Part shown: piece after piece, positions 18,509 through 26,358 of the stretch
Layout: each line of letters opens with the position of its first letter
Numbering within the stretch: the stretch's first letter is position 1
Assembly (NCBI GenBank): GCA_048262655.1
Contig: JBLXEY010000004.1
Location: forward strand, 62,001 to 126,000
Source: JABMNT01 sp048262655
GTDB lineage: Bacteria; Pseudomonadota; Alphaproteobacteria; Rhodospirillales; Casp-alpha2
Length of the DNA stretch: 64,000 bases
Reading direction: 5' to 3'
Position numbers and translations under genes: made by a program
The notes under the pieces: model-generated
Told to the model about the DNA's origin: nothing
Database searches by the model: none
What the model saw: only the letters and a program-made list of their open reading frames with translations

Positions 18509-19849
18509 ATGTCAGTCACCGCGCCCTTAATATCCGAACTCGATGCCCGCGTCCGTCAGATCATTGATACGTGCACAGCCTGCGGAGCGTGTGTGCAAGC
18601 CTGTCCGACCCCTGGCGTGACCGGCACAGATGTCAGTCAACCAAAGGCCGTGGCCGCTGGTGTCCTCGATATATTAAACGGCTATTCGGCGGGCGACATG
18701 TCGAAGCGCTGGGCTCAGGAATGCTGCGGGAGCGGGAGCTGCTTAACCGTTTGTGACGTTGGGATAAACCCCAGGTTCATGCTCACCATGGCGCGACGGT
18801 CTATGGCGGAGCGCAAGGCGGCTGATGAACGAAGAGCTGGCGGCAAAAATGCCTTCAAAGCGATGAGCCGGGGTGTCCGGGTGATCTCACGCCTACAAAT
18901 GCCGCCAGAGGTGATGGCTCGCCTTAGTCCGGCATCGCATCCTGATCGCGACGCGCCTCCGGACCTGGTTTTCTATACAGGCTGCAATATGCTTAAAACG
19001 CCACATATCGGACTGTTATGCCTGGACGTTCTTGATCGATTGGGTGCGACATATGAAGTATTTGGTGGGCCTTCAAATTGCTGCGGTATCCTGCAATTCA
19101 GACCGGGGGATACGGAGAATTCGGCGCGTCAGGCCGGCCGGACATTAAAACGGATTTCGGACCGGGGGCCCCAAACACTGGTTTCATGGTGCCCAACGTG
19201 TCAGATACAGTTTGGTGAAACATTTTCCTCAAACCCGTCTGCCAGCCGGCAAATGGATATGAAAATGCTTCCTGTTTATCTGGCGTCCCGTTTGGATGCG
19301 TTAAGACCTTTAATGACAGAACCGGTTCGCAAGCGGGTCGCTTTGCATGAATATCCCGGTTCGGAAGGCGTGATTGAGAGTGTTCATAAACTCTTATCGG
19401 CTATTCCGGGGCTTGAGTTGGTTGACCTTGGGATCACGAGTATGGGTTACCAGTTGACCTCTTTGTCAACAATGCCGGAAAAACAAAGGCAACATATCGC
19501 AGAGAGTCTGGGTAAGGCCGAACAGGCAGGTGTCACCACATTGGCCGGTATCTTTCATGCCGATCACCGCGAGTTGGTGTCGCATGAAAACCAATGGCCC
19601 TTTGAAATCATCAATTACATGGAACTGATTGGCCAAAGTATGGGGCTCAACCGCCCGGATCTGTTCAAGAGACTTAAGCTAATGCAGGACGTCGATGCGA
19701 TCGTGGCGGAAACGCACGACCTGATCGAGGTCCACAACCTTGATCTCGAAGAGGTGCGCGACGTCATCCTTAAAGACATACTGGAAGATCAGTATTTGCC
19801 CCTTGATCGCACACAACACCCGGCAATCGACAGGATCGTTGCAACTTAG
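18509..19849 (+). CDS. Fe-S oxidoreductase, heterodisulfide-reductase/glycolate-oxidase-like subunit
   Basis: A 446-aa protein with two N-terminal [4Fe-4S] sites, CTACGACVQACPTP and a second cluster with cysteines in ECCGSGSCLTVCDVG. CCG-type motifs follow (GGPSNCCGIL, SWCPTCQI). This layout is shared with HdrD/GlpC/GlcF-type electron-transfer subunits. The second half (after about 270) lacks a second canonical CCG repeat and is less conserved. The start ATG 18509 has GAAAGG upstream. No flavoprotein partner gene is adjacent, so its electron donor is not evident. Confidence 0.82.
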   Translation: MSVTAPLISELDARVRQIIDTCTACGACVQACPTPGVTGTDVSQPKAVAAGVLDILNGYSAGDMSKRWAQECCGSGSCLTVCDVGINPRFMLTMARRSMAERKAADERRAGGKNAFKAMSRGVRVISRLQMPPEVMARLSPASHPDRDAPPDLVFYTGCNMLKTPHIGLLCLDVLDRLGATYEVFGGPSNCCGILQFRPGDTENSARQAGRTLKRISDRGPQTLVSWCPTCQIQFGETFSSNPSASRQMDMKMLPVYLASRLDALRPLMTEPVRKRVALHEYPGSEGVIESVHKLLSAIPGLELVDLGITSMGYQLTSLSTMPEKQRQHIAESLGKAEQAGVTTLAGIFHADHRELVSHENQWPFEIINYMELIGQSMGLNRPDLFKRLKLMQDVDAIVAETHDLIEVHNLDLEEVRDVILKDILEDQYLPLDRTQHPAIDRIVAT

Positions 19850-19872
19850 AAGGCCTATGCTAGATTACGCAT

Positions 19873-20187
19873 ATGGCTTCTTTCTTTTCAAAACTCTTCG
19901 GTGGTGGCTCAGGCGGTGATGATGCGGGACCTAAAAGGGGTGACCCGGTTCCACACGATGGTCTGATCATCAGGGCGGCACCGCAGTCGGAAGGTGGCCA
20001 GTTTCGGCTTGCCGGTGTGATCATTAAAGAAACCGAAACGGGTGATTTGGAGCGCATGTTCGTGCGAGCTGATCTGTTCACATCGCGCGAGGAAGCAGAG
20101 GATTATTCGATCCGCAAGGGAAAGCAAATCATTGATGAGCAGGGGCAGCGCCTGTTCGCAGATGGGGCTGACACAGGTCGCGCCTGA
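19873..20187 (+). CDS. HlyU family protein
   Basis: A 104-aa protein matching the HlyU family (the one with the MxFFxKLFGGG N-terminus). It has a short amphipathic start and glycine-rich linker, then the conserved core GLIIRAAPQSEGGQFRLAGV and FVRADLFTSREEAEDYSIRKGKQIIDEQGQRLF. The family is named after a Vibrio haemolysin regulator, but these alphaproteobacterial proteins lack an obvious DNA-binding motif. A regulatory role should therefore not be assumed. It starts 23 bases after the Fe-S gene and may be co-transcribed. Confidence 0.82.
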   Translation: MASFFSKLFGGGSGGDDAGPKRGDPVPHDGLIIRAAPQSEGGQFRLAGVIIKETETGDLERMFVRADLFTSREEAEDYSIRKGKQIIDEQGQRLFADGADTGRA

Positions 20188-20204
20188 GCTCTTCTGTTGG
20201 TTTA

Positions 20205-21209
20205 TTAAGCTTTTTCGGGCTCTTGTTCACCGTAAAAAACAAAGTTTTCCGGTGTTTCACCAGATGCCGCACGCATAAAGTTTTCAGCAACAAATTTCCA
20301 TCGACGCTTCCACATGCTATGGCTAGAAGCGCTTTCGTGGGCACTCAATAAAACGTTATCGAGCTTCTCGAACGGGTAAGCACTGGGCCAGACTTCTTCT
20401 TTTCCAGGTTGATTGTATTTGTACCAGACGTCCAATACGCCACCGCCAATTTGATGTGATTTCAGGGCATCATAAAGTGCCGTTTCATCAATTACGCGCC
20501 CTCTTGCGACGTTAATGATGATGGCGTCGGGTTTCATCAGTGACAGTTGGTCTTTGCCTATCAAACCTTCGGTTTCGGAATTAAGATCGCAAGCCACAAC
20601 TACGAAATCACTTTCTTGAAGTAACTGGTCCATTTTATCGGGTGTGCCCAGCCAATCGAGCAGTTCTGGTGTCGGTTGTTTGCTGCGGCGGGTTCCAATA
20701 ACGCGCATGTCAAAAGCTTTGGCACGTTTCGCAACTTCGAAGCCAATATGACCATAACCAATGATGCCAACGGTGGTATCACGCAATTCGCCGTGCAGCG
20801 TGTTTTCGCCAGGGGCCTTGCCGTTCCAGCCGCCATCGCGGAACCGTTGATCCAGAATACGCAGACCCAGGCTCATTTCCAACATGCCGCCAAGGACAAA
20901 TTCGGCGATGGCGCTTTCGTGCTCAAAGGTATTACAGACGGGAATTTTAGCCGGCATGGTCGCCGGCGAACAAAAATCATATCCCGTCCAGGGAATTTGA
21001 AACAGTTTCAGATTGGGAATTGCCGGCCATCGTTCTGTCGGGATCCCACCTCCGACGATACAATCGGCCTTTGCGGCCATTTCAACAAATTCCTTAGGAT
21101 CATTTTTCGCCGGGTCCCAAACCAAAACTTCCCACCCGTCGTCCAGATGTTGCTCGAGGAGATGGGTGTATTGAACGGCAATCCGGCCTTGGACGAGTGC
21201 AGTGGGCAT
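20205..21209 (-). CDS. D-2-hydroxyacid dehydrogenase family protein
   Basis: NAD-binding dehydrogenase of 334 aa. It has the Rossmann motif GYGHIG, catalytic Arg in NVARGRV and the active-site His in LLSAHESASS. The usual Glu motif region is altered (DVWYKYNQPGKEEV in place of DV-x4-EP), so the exact Glu is uncertain. A GAGG lies about nine bases before ATG 21209. Its frame and motifs differ clearly from the other two copies in this window, so this is not a recent duplication. Confidence 0.9.
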   Translation of the reverse strand: MPTALVQGRIAVQYTHLLEQHLDDGWEVLVWDPAKNDPKEFVEMAAKADCIVGGGIPTERWPAIPNLKLFQIPWTGYDFCSPATMPAKIPVCNTFEHESAIAEFVLGGMLEMSLGLRILDQRFRDGGWNGKAPGENTLHGELRDTTVGIIGYGHIGFEVAKRAKAFDMRVIGTRRSKQPTPELLDWLGTPDKMDQLLQESDFVVVACDLNSETEGLIGKDQLSLMKPDAIIINVARGRVIDETALYDALKSHQIGGGVLDVWYKYNQPGKEEVWPSAYPFEKLDNVLLSAHESASSHSMWKRRWKFVAENFMRAASGETPENFVFYGEQEPEKA

Positions 21210-21246
21210 GGCGAAATCCTCTTTTTAAAAAGTGTTATATTACGGC

Positions 21247-21918
21247 TTAACTTGCCGGTGCCCAATTTGCAATAAGGTCCGGCAAGGTTTCCATGTCAGA
21301 AAAGATCAGGTCCGGTTCCTGGCGTGCGAGATGCTCAATATAAAGGTCATCACAATGGCTGGCACCGACGTATCCAAAGACCGTCATGCCAGCGGCTCTG
21401 GCAGCCATGATCCCAAATTTTGAGTCTTCGATAACAAGGCAATCCGCGGGTTGGATGTCGAGTTTCTGTGCCGCATGGAGGAACAGATCTGGCGCAGGCT
21501 TCGGTCGTTCGACATCGTATCCGCTATAGAGGTGGGGCGCGAAATGATCGAGCAGGGAGGTGGTCGTCAGATTATTCCTGATTTTCTCTGGTGGCCCTGA
21601 AGACGCGACACATTTTTTGTGAAGGAGGCCCTTCAAGGCAATATGGATGCCGGGAACGGGTTGGAGATCGTTTTTGAAGGCCTCCGTGTCGCGTTTGCGA
21701 AGGTTTGGAATAAAATCGTCGGGTAAAGTCACGCCTTCAGCACGAATTTGTTCGACCATTTTTGGCAAATACCCTCCAATAAAACGTTCTCTACAGCGCT
21801 TTGATGAGATCGGATAACCATGATCGGTCAGATGATCAGCGAGCGTCTGGTTGGAGATCATCTCGCTATCGACAAGAACGCCGTCACAATCAAAAATAAT
21901 AAGCTCGGGGTAAGCCAT
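21247..21918 (-). CDS. HAD-superfamily (subfamily IA) sugar-phosphate-type phosphatase
   Basis: Phosphatase of 223 aa. Motif I is FDCDGVLVDSE (nucleophile Asp10, acid Asp12), motif II SSGPP, motif III Lys in RPKPAPDLF and motif IV VIEDSKFGI. The cap is of the helical C1 type, as in phosphoglycolate, 6-phosphogluconate and other sugar phosphatases. Its ATG follows the kinase stop codon directly (TAG|ATG) with GGAG overlapping that stop, so it is coupled to the fructosamine-kinase-family gene. This suggests it acts on a product or by-product of that pathway. Confidence 0.9.
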   Translation of the reverse strand: MAYPELIIFDCDGVLVDSEMISNQTLADHLTDHGYPISSKRCRERFIGGYLPKMVEQIRAEGVTLPDDFIPNLRKRDTEAFKNDLQPVPGIHIALKGLLHKKCVASSGPPEKIRNNLTTTSLLDHFAPHLYSGYDVERPKPAPDLFLHAAQKLDIQPADCLVIEDSKFGIMAARAAGMTVFGYVGASHCDDLYIEHLARQEPDLIFSDMETLPDLIANWAPAS

Positions 21919-22767
21919 CTAGACTCCAAATCGTTTGAGGGTACGATCAACCGACGATACATAGTCGCCGCCGAACAGGCGCACATGCACCAATAGTGGA
22001 TAGAGATTGTATAGATCACACCGTTCTTCAAAGAAACCTGGTTCTATGGCACGATGTTCTTGATATGCCTTGAAAAATGGATCGCCCAATGTGGCGAAAA
22101 GGGTTGAATAGGCGAGTTCGATTTCAGCGTCCGCATAATAGATGGCAGGATCAATAAAAGCTGATATTACACTTTCAAAACAAAGTATATTACCCGCCCA
22201 CAAATCACCATGGATTAAGCTTGGTTGTGCCGGCTCTATCAAATAATGGTCCAATTTATCCGCCAGGGTTTCAAGGCGCCGGCGCATTGGTGTCGGCAGG
22301 TTACCTGATGTCTCGGCCAGACCAGCCATGTAGAGAAGCCGTTGATCGCGGAAAAAAGGAATCCATTCGGTAGCCTTTGAATTGGGTTGGGGCAACGGAC
22401 CAATGAGTGTGTTTGTTTCGAATCCGAAATAAGATTCTGTATGGCTGTGCAGCCGAGCGAGATGGCGTGCAGCGTCAACTTGTGCACGATCTGTTAAAGA
22501 TGCATCGTTACGAACGTATTCCAAAATCAGCAGAGACTTGCGAGCAACATAAACTTTGGGGACAGGTAGCTGTGTATGGTCTGCCAAATAGCGAAGCATA
22601 TCGCCTTCAATGCGCAGATCGTTATCGCCCGCCATAGTTTTTGCAACGCACCTGCTGCCATTGGCGAGTTTGACATCAAAAACGCTGCCGATACATCCAC
22701 CTTGCATGGGGGTTGCGGTCAAGACATCGGAGCCGACGGCCTTGGCAATTTCGTCGTGAAGCGTCAT
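21919..22767 (-). CDS. Fructosamine/ketosamine-3-kinase family protein
   Basis: APH-fold kinase of 282 aa. It has a glycine-rich N-terminal MQGGCIGSVFDVKL, the phosphate-binding Lys in RCVAKTM, the catalytic loop HGDLWAGNIL and FIDPAIYYADAEIELAYS, the DPA-Y-DRE/DIE block typical of FN3K proteins. Bacterial homologues phosphorylate protein-bound ribulosamine or erythrulosamine at C-3, which then falls off (deglycation). It is the middle gene of an operon with an LMW phosphatase 10 bases upstream and a HAD phosphatase directly downstream. Confidence 0.92.
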   Translation of the reverse strand: MTLHDEIAKAVGSDVLTATPMQGGCIGSVFDVKLANGSRCVAKTMAGDNDLRIEGDMLRYLADHTQLPVPKVYVARKSLLILEYVRNDASLTDRAQVDAARHLARLHSHTESYFGFETNTLIGPLPQPNSKATEWIPFFRDQRLLYMAGLAETSGNLPTPMRRRLETLADKLDHYLIEPAQPSLIHGDLWAGNILCFESVISAFIDPAIYYADAEIELAYSTLFATLGDPFFKAYQEHRAIEPGFFEERCDLYNLYPLLVHVRLFGGDYVSSVDRTLKRFGV

Positions 22768-22777
22768 TGGTGCAGGC

Positions 22778-23248
22778 TCATAAATGATGGGTTTGTCGAA
22801 TCTCGGTCAACAGTCCCTGTCCGGCGTTTTCAAGGAGAGAAAAAACACCATCGAAACCGTCATCATAATAGGGGTCGGGAACATCTTTTTGCTCCACACC
22901 TGACGCAAATGACAGGCACATCCGAATTCGGCTGTGTTCCCCGTCAGGGCATAACGCGGAGAGCTTGAGGTGATTCGAACCGTCCATGGCAATGATATAA
23001 TCAAATACATGAAAATCGTCATCGCACACCTGTCGGGCTTTCTGTGAACTTAAGTCGATTCCCTTTCGTTTTGCAGTTTCCTGAGCCCTTTCATCAGGGG
23101 GGCCGCCGATATGCCAATCACTGGTGCCCGCGGAATCGACAGTAATGCTCTCCGCCAGACCTGCCTCTTCAACAAGTTTTCTAAAGATACCTTCGGCAGT
23201 TGGTGAACGGCAGATATTTCCTAAACAGACAAACAATACGCGGATCAC
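22778..23248 (-). CDS. Low-molecular-weight protein-tyrosine-phosphatase family protein
   Basis: Phosphatase of 156 aa with the C-x5-R-S loop (Cys8, Arg14 in VCLGNICRSP) and the general-acid Asp in DPYYDDG. The start GTG 23248 has AAGGGG before it and gives the exact family N-terminus; the longer frame to 23287 overlaps the divergent sirtuin gene. In other organisms an LMW phosphatase next to an FN3K homologue has been linked to protein-ribulosamine-5-phosphatase activity. That fits this operon better than tyrosine signalling, since no tyrosine kinase is seen here. Confidence 0.93.
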   Translation of the reverse strand: MIRVLFVCLGNICRSPTAEGIFRKLVEEAGLAESITVDSAGTSDWHIGGPPDERAQETAKRKGIDLSSQKARQVCDDDFHVFDYIIAMDGSNHLKLSALCPDGEHSRIRMCLSFASGVEQKDVPDPYYDDGFDGVFSLLENAGQGLLTEIRQTHHL

Positions 23249-23285
23249 GATATTTCCCCTTGGCGGATAGACATCGGTGATTATC

Positions 23286-24038
23286 ATGAGCGATCACGGG
23301 GAGCGCAAGGAAATGGTCATTCAGCCAGAATCGCAAATTGTCATATTAACCGGCGCCGGGATTTCAAAAGAATCCGGGCTTGAGACATTTCGTGACCGCG
23401 ATGGAATCTGGTCAACGGTGCGAATAGAAGACGTGGCGACGCCAGAAGCCTTCGCCAGAGATCCAGACCGCGTTCACGGGTTCTATAACGCCCGCAGAGA
23501 TGCCTTGGCAAATCATGATGTTCCGGCGAATGCCGCACATCTTGCTCTTGTGGAACTGGAACAAAATTGGCCAGGCCGGGTCCTGATCGTCACCCAGAAT
23601 ATTGACGACCTTCACGAAAAGGCAGGTTCAAAAAATCTTATTCACATGCATGGCGAACTGTTGAAAGTGCGATGCAATGCCTGTGCAGGGGTCTCTCCCT
23701 GGCGAGATGCACTTAACCTATCCAGCGCTTGTCCCCGCTGTGCAGAGGTCGGTCGCCTTCGGCCCGATGTTGTTTGGTTCGGTGAAATGCCGATGCAGAT
23801 GGAACGGATAACCCGCGCCCTTTCGCAGTGTGATGTTTTTGTTTCCATTGGCACATCAGGCAACGTTTATCCGGCCGCCGGGTTTGTTCATGAAGTCAAT
23901 ACCAATGGGCGCGGCGCACGGACGGTTGAACTCAACCTGGAAGCCTCAGAAGGTGCCAGTCAGTTTGGCGATCTTCGTTACGGGCCCGCAAGCAGGATCG
24001 TTCCAGCTTTTGTTGTCGAACTCCTGGCAATGTCATGA
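23286..24038 (+). CDS. cobB: NAD-dependent protein deacylase, sirtuin class III (CobB-like)
   Basis: Sir2 enzyme that removes acyl groups from lysine using NAD. It has GAGISKESGLETFRD, QNIDDLHEKAG, catalytic His122 (MHGE), Zn cysteines 130, 133, 149 and 152, and GTSGNVYPAA. Tyr67 and Arg70 (FYNARR) match the Y-x2-R pair that binds succinyl/malonyl groups in class III sirtuins, so desuccinylase activity is likely besides deacetylation. Start ATG 23286; ATG 23313 is an alternative. It overlaps the next gene by ATGA and is divergent from the deglycation operon. Confidence 0.93.
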   Translation: MSDHGERKEMVIQPESQIVILTGAGISKESGLETFRDRDGIWSTVRIEDVATPEAFARDPDRVHGFYNARRDALANHDVPANAAHLALVELEQNWPGRVLIVTQNIDDLHEKAGSKNLIHMHGELLKVRCNACAGVSPWRDALNLSSACPRCAEVGRLRPDVVWFGEMPMQMERITRALSQCDVFVSIGTSGNVYPAAGFVHEVNTNGRGARTVELNLEASEGASQFGDLRYGPASRIVPAFVVELLAMS

Positions 24039-24619
24039 GCCGACAATTCGCATCCTTGTTGGCGGATATCCGATCGTGCCAAACCTGTGCCGCTGACTTG
24101 CCACTTGGTCCGCGGCCCATTGTTCGCGGAAAACAGACGGCCCGAATTCTTATTATCGGGCAAGCACCGGGCACGCGGGTACATGAAACCGGCGTCCCCT
24201 GGGATGATAAATCGGGCGACCGGTTGCGTGACTGGATGGACGTGCCGTCCGATGTTTTTTATGATGAAAGCCGTATCGCCATTATGCCCATGGGATTTTG
24301 TTATCCAGGCCGGGCCGATAAAGGGGGGGATTTGCCACCCCGCAGCGAATGTGCGCCTCTATGGCACGAAGCGCTTTTGGCCCATTGGACAAATAGAGAG
24401 CTAACTCTGCTGGTTGGGAGCTACGCGCAAAACTACTATCTGCGCGGCAAAACAACAAAAACAATGACCGATACTGTTGGCAACTGGCGTGCCTATCTGC
24501 CAGCGATCATCCCGACGCCGCATCCCAGTTGGCGATCCGGACTTTGGCTGAAAAAAAATTCGTGGTTTGAAGCGGATGTTCTGCCAGAACTCCGCAAACG
24601 GGTTTCAAACCTGCTGTGA
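24035..24619 (+). CDS. Uracil-DNA-glycosylase superfamily protein
   Basis: A 194-aa member of the UDG fold. It has the N-terminal CQTC pair, GQAPGTRVHETGVPWDD (motif A region), a central strand LTLLVGSYAQNYYL and the C-terminal PHPSWRSG loop (His-Pro-Ser motif). It resembles the small bacterial UDG-like family often annotated only as uracil-DNA glycosylase family protein; activity on uracil is not established from sequence. The start codon overlaps the sirtuin stop (ATGA), so the two are co-translated. Confidence 0.85.
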   Translation: MSRQFASLLADIRSCQTCAADLPLGPRPIVRGKQTARILIIGQAPGTRVHETGVPWDDKSGDRLRDWMDVPSDVFYDESRIAIMPMGFCYPGRADKGGDLPPRSECAPLWHEALLAHWTNRELTLLVGSYAQNYYLRGKTTKTMTDTVGNWRAYLPAIIPTPHPSWRSGLWLKKNSWFEADVLPELRKRVSNLL

Positions 24620-24623
24620 TTGA

Positions 24624-25241
24624 TCAGCGCTTTTTTGCGCCGACTTCATCCATTAGCTGCTCTAGAACGTCATAGGGTTGCGCACCGACAAGCCCCTGAC
24701 GGTTGCAAACAAACGTCGGCACGCCGGTAACGCCGTATTGGTGCGACTTGGTCCAGTCGGCATCAACGGCATCTTTGTATGTGCGTTTTTCCAGCACAGA
24801 GCGGGCCTCCGCCTCATCAAGGCCGACCGATTTTACGATATCAACAATGACCTCGATATCGCCAACATTTCGCCCATCGACAAAATAGGCTTCGTAAAAT
24901 TTGTCGTGGATCGCGTCGCCACCGGGTTGGGTTGTGGCCCAAGTGCCGATTTCCTGCGCTAATCGGCTGTTATAGGTATACACCCGGTCCTTGAACGGCA
25001 GGCCCTCTGCATCCATCAACTTTTTCATATTGCTGTTTTTATTTGCAATATCTTCAGGGCCGGTGCCAAACATGTCAGCCAGCGTGCGCCCCTCCTGCGG
25101 GGTGTCGGGATGCAACGGGAAATGCACCAGCTTGACTTCGATATCGTAATTTTCTTTGAGTTTCTTGACCCGGTTGTCGCCGAGATAACACCAAGGACAG
25201 ACATAATCGGAAAAAACTTCAAGAATTATAGGCTCGGACAT
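24624..25241 (-). CDS. DsbA family oxidoreductase, FrnE-like
   Basis: Thioredoxin-fold protein of 205 aa with the active-site CPWC at residues 15-18 (DYVCPWCYLG) and the cis-Pro loop GVTGVPTFV. No signal peptide is present, so it works in the cytoplasm. FrnE-like proteins are disulphide oxidoreductases/isomerases, some linked to oxidative-stress tolerance. It is convergent with the UDG-like gene, only four bases from that stop. ATG 25241 has a weak GGAGA upstream. Confidence 0.92.
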   Translation of the reverse strand: MSEPIILEVFSDYVCPWCYLGDNRVKKLKENYDIEVKLVHFPLHPDTPQEGRTLADMFGTGPEDIANKNSNMKKLMDAEGLPFKDRVYTYNSRLAQEIGTWATTQPGGDAIHDKFYEAYFVDGRNVGDIEVIVDIVKSVGLDEAEARSVLEKRTYKDAVDADWTKSHQYGVTGVPTFVCNRQGLVGAQPYDVLEQLMDEVGAKKR

Positions 25242-25374
25242 GCATCGTCTCCAAAACAGCGGTTAAACGTCAACTTAGTGAGACTTGGCAGAAATTCAAA
25301 TTGCAATTGGGCTAATCGATCAGAAATCGTCAAATAGTCTTGTCTTTTATTCGCTAAAGACCGATGGAATAGAG

Positions 25375-26280
25375 ATGCAACTCCTGTCTGACAATATCCG
25401 CGCTGCCGGCTTTATGAGTTTGAGTATGGCCGGTTTTGTGTTGAACGACACACTCTTGAAGTTAACATCAGAAGATTTGAGTTTGTTCCAATCAATTCTG
25501 ATTCGCGGCGTTTTTGCGTCTTTCCTTATCGGTTTGCTGGCTTGGCACAAAAAAGCACTTTTTGTCCGCGTGCGTAAGGCGGACCGTTGGATCATGGGAG
25601 TGCGTCTAGTTGGCGAGATCGGCGGAACCATTTGCTTTTTGACGGCCTTGTTCAACATGCCGATTGCAAACGCGACGGCGATTCTCCAGGTGTTGCCACT
25701 TGCCGTAACGTTGGCGTCTGCCGTGTTTTTAAAGGAGAAAGTCGGCTGGCGGCGCTATAGCGCGATTGCCATCGGGTTCGTCGGCGTGCTGATTGTGATC
25801 AGGCCCGGATCTGAGGGTTTTAATGAATATTCGTTCTGGGTGATCGGCGCCGTAATTTTTATCGTGTTGCGTGATTTGGTGACACGAAAATTATCGTCCG
25901 ATGTCCCGTCTCTGTTCGTATCCTTCACGACGGCCGTCGGCATTACTGCAACCGCCGCTGTCTTGAGCCCGACCATGGTATGGCATCCCGTGACGTTGCA
26001 TCATACGGGAATGTTGGGGGTGGCAGCTCTTTTCCTAGTCGTCGGATACCTGTTTAGCGTTATGACCATGCGGGTTGGCGATATCAGTTTTGCCTCTCCG
26101 TTTCGATATACGAACCTCATTTGGGCGTTGATTATTGGTTTGGTTATCTTTGGCGATTCGCTGGATCAGTGGACACTCATCGGCAGTACAATCATCGTTG
26201 CGACCGGTGTTTATACTTTTTACCGGGAGCGGAGAAAGCATTTCCCACCTGCACAAAATTCTGCAGATCAGAATTCTTGA
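25375..26280 (+). CDS. DMT/EamA family transporter
   Basis: Inner-membrane transporter of 301 aa with about ten hydrophobic segments in two EamA repeats (1-135 and about 145-290). Conserved EamA features include ATAILQVLPLAVTLASAVFLKEKVGW, PLA/LKEK boxes at the end of each repeat, and VIFGDSLDQWTLIGSTIIV. The frame extends upstream to 25285, but ATG 25375 gives a normal cytoplasmic start before the first span. The substrate is unknown. Confidence 0.9.
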   Translation: MQLLSDNIRAAGFMSLSMAGFVLNDTLLKLTSEDLSLFQSILIRGVFASFLIGLLAWHKKALFVRVRKADRWIMGVRLVGEIGGTICFLTALFNMPIANATAILQVLPLAVTLASAVFLKEKVGWRRYSAIAIGFVGVLIVIRPGSEGFNEYSFWVIGAVIFIVLRDLVTRKLSSDVPSLFVSFTTAVGITATAAVLSPTMVWHPVTLHHTGMLGVAALFLVVGYLFSVMTMRVGDISFASPFRYTNLIWALIIGLVIFGDSLDQWTLIGSTIIVATGVYTFYRERRKHFPPAQNSADQNS

Positions 26281-26358
26281 CATCTTTGTTTATAGGGAGC
26301 AATGATCCGAACCGATGGGTTAAGCTCATGTATTTGAGCTTAACTGAAACGTTTTGGT

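Noticed and set aside
22778..23248. Tyrosine-phosphatase signalling (capsule control)
   Set aside because: No tyrosine kinase or capsule genes nearby; operon with a ketosamine kinase favours deglycation.
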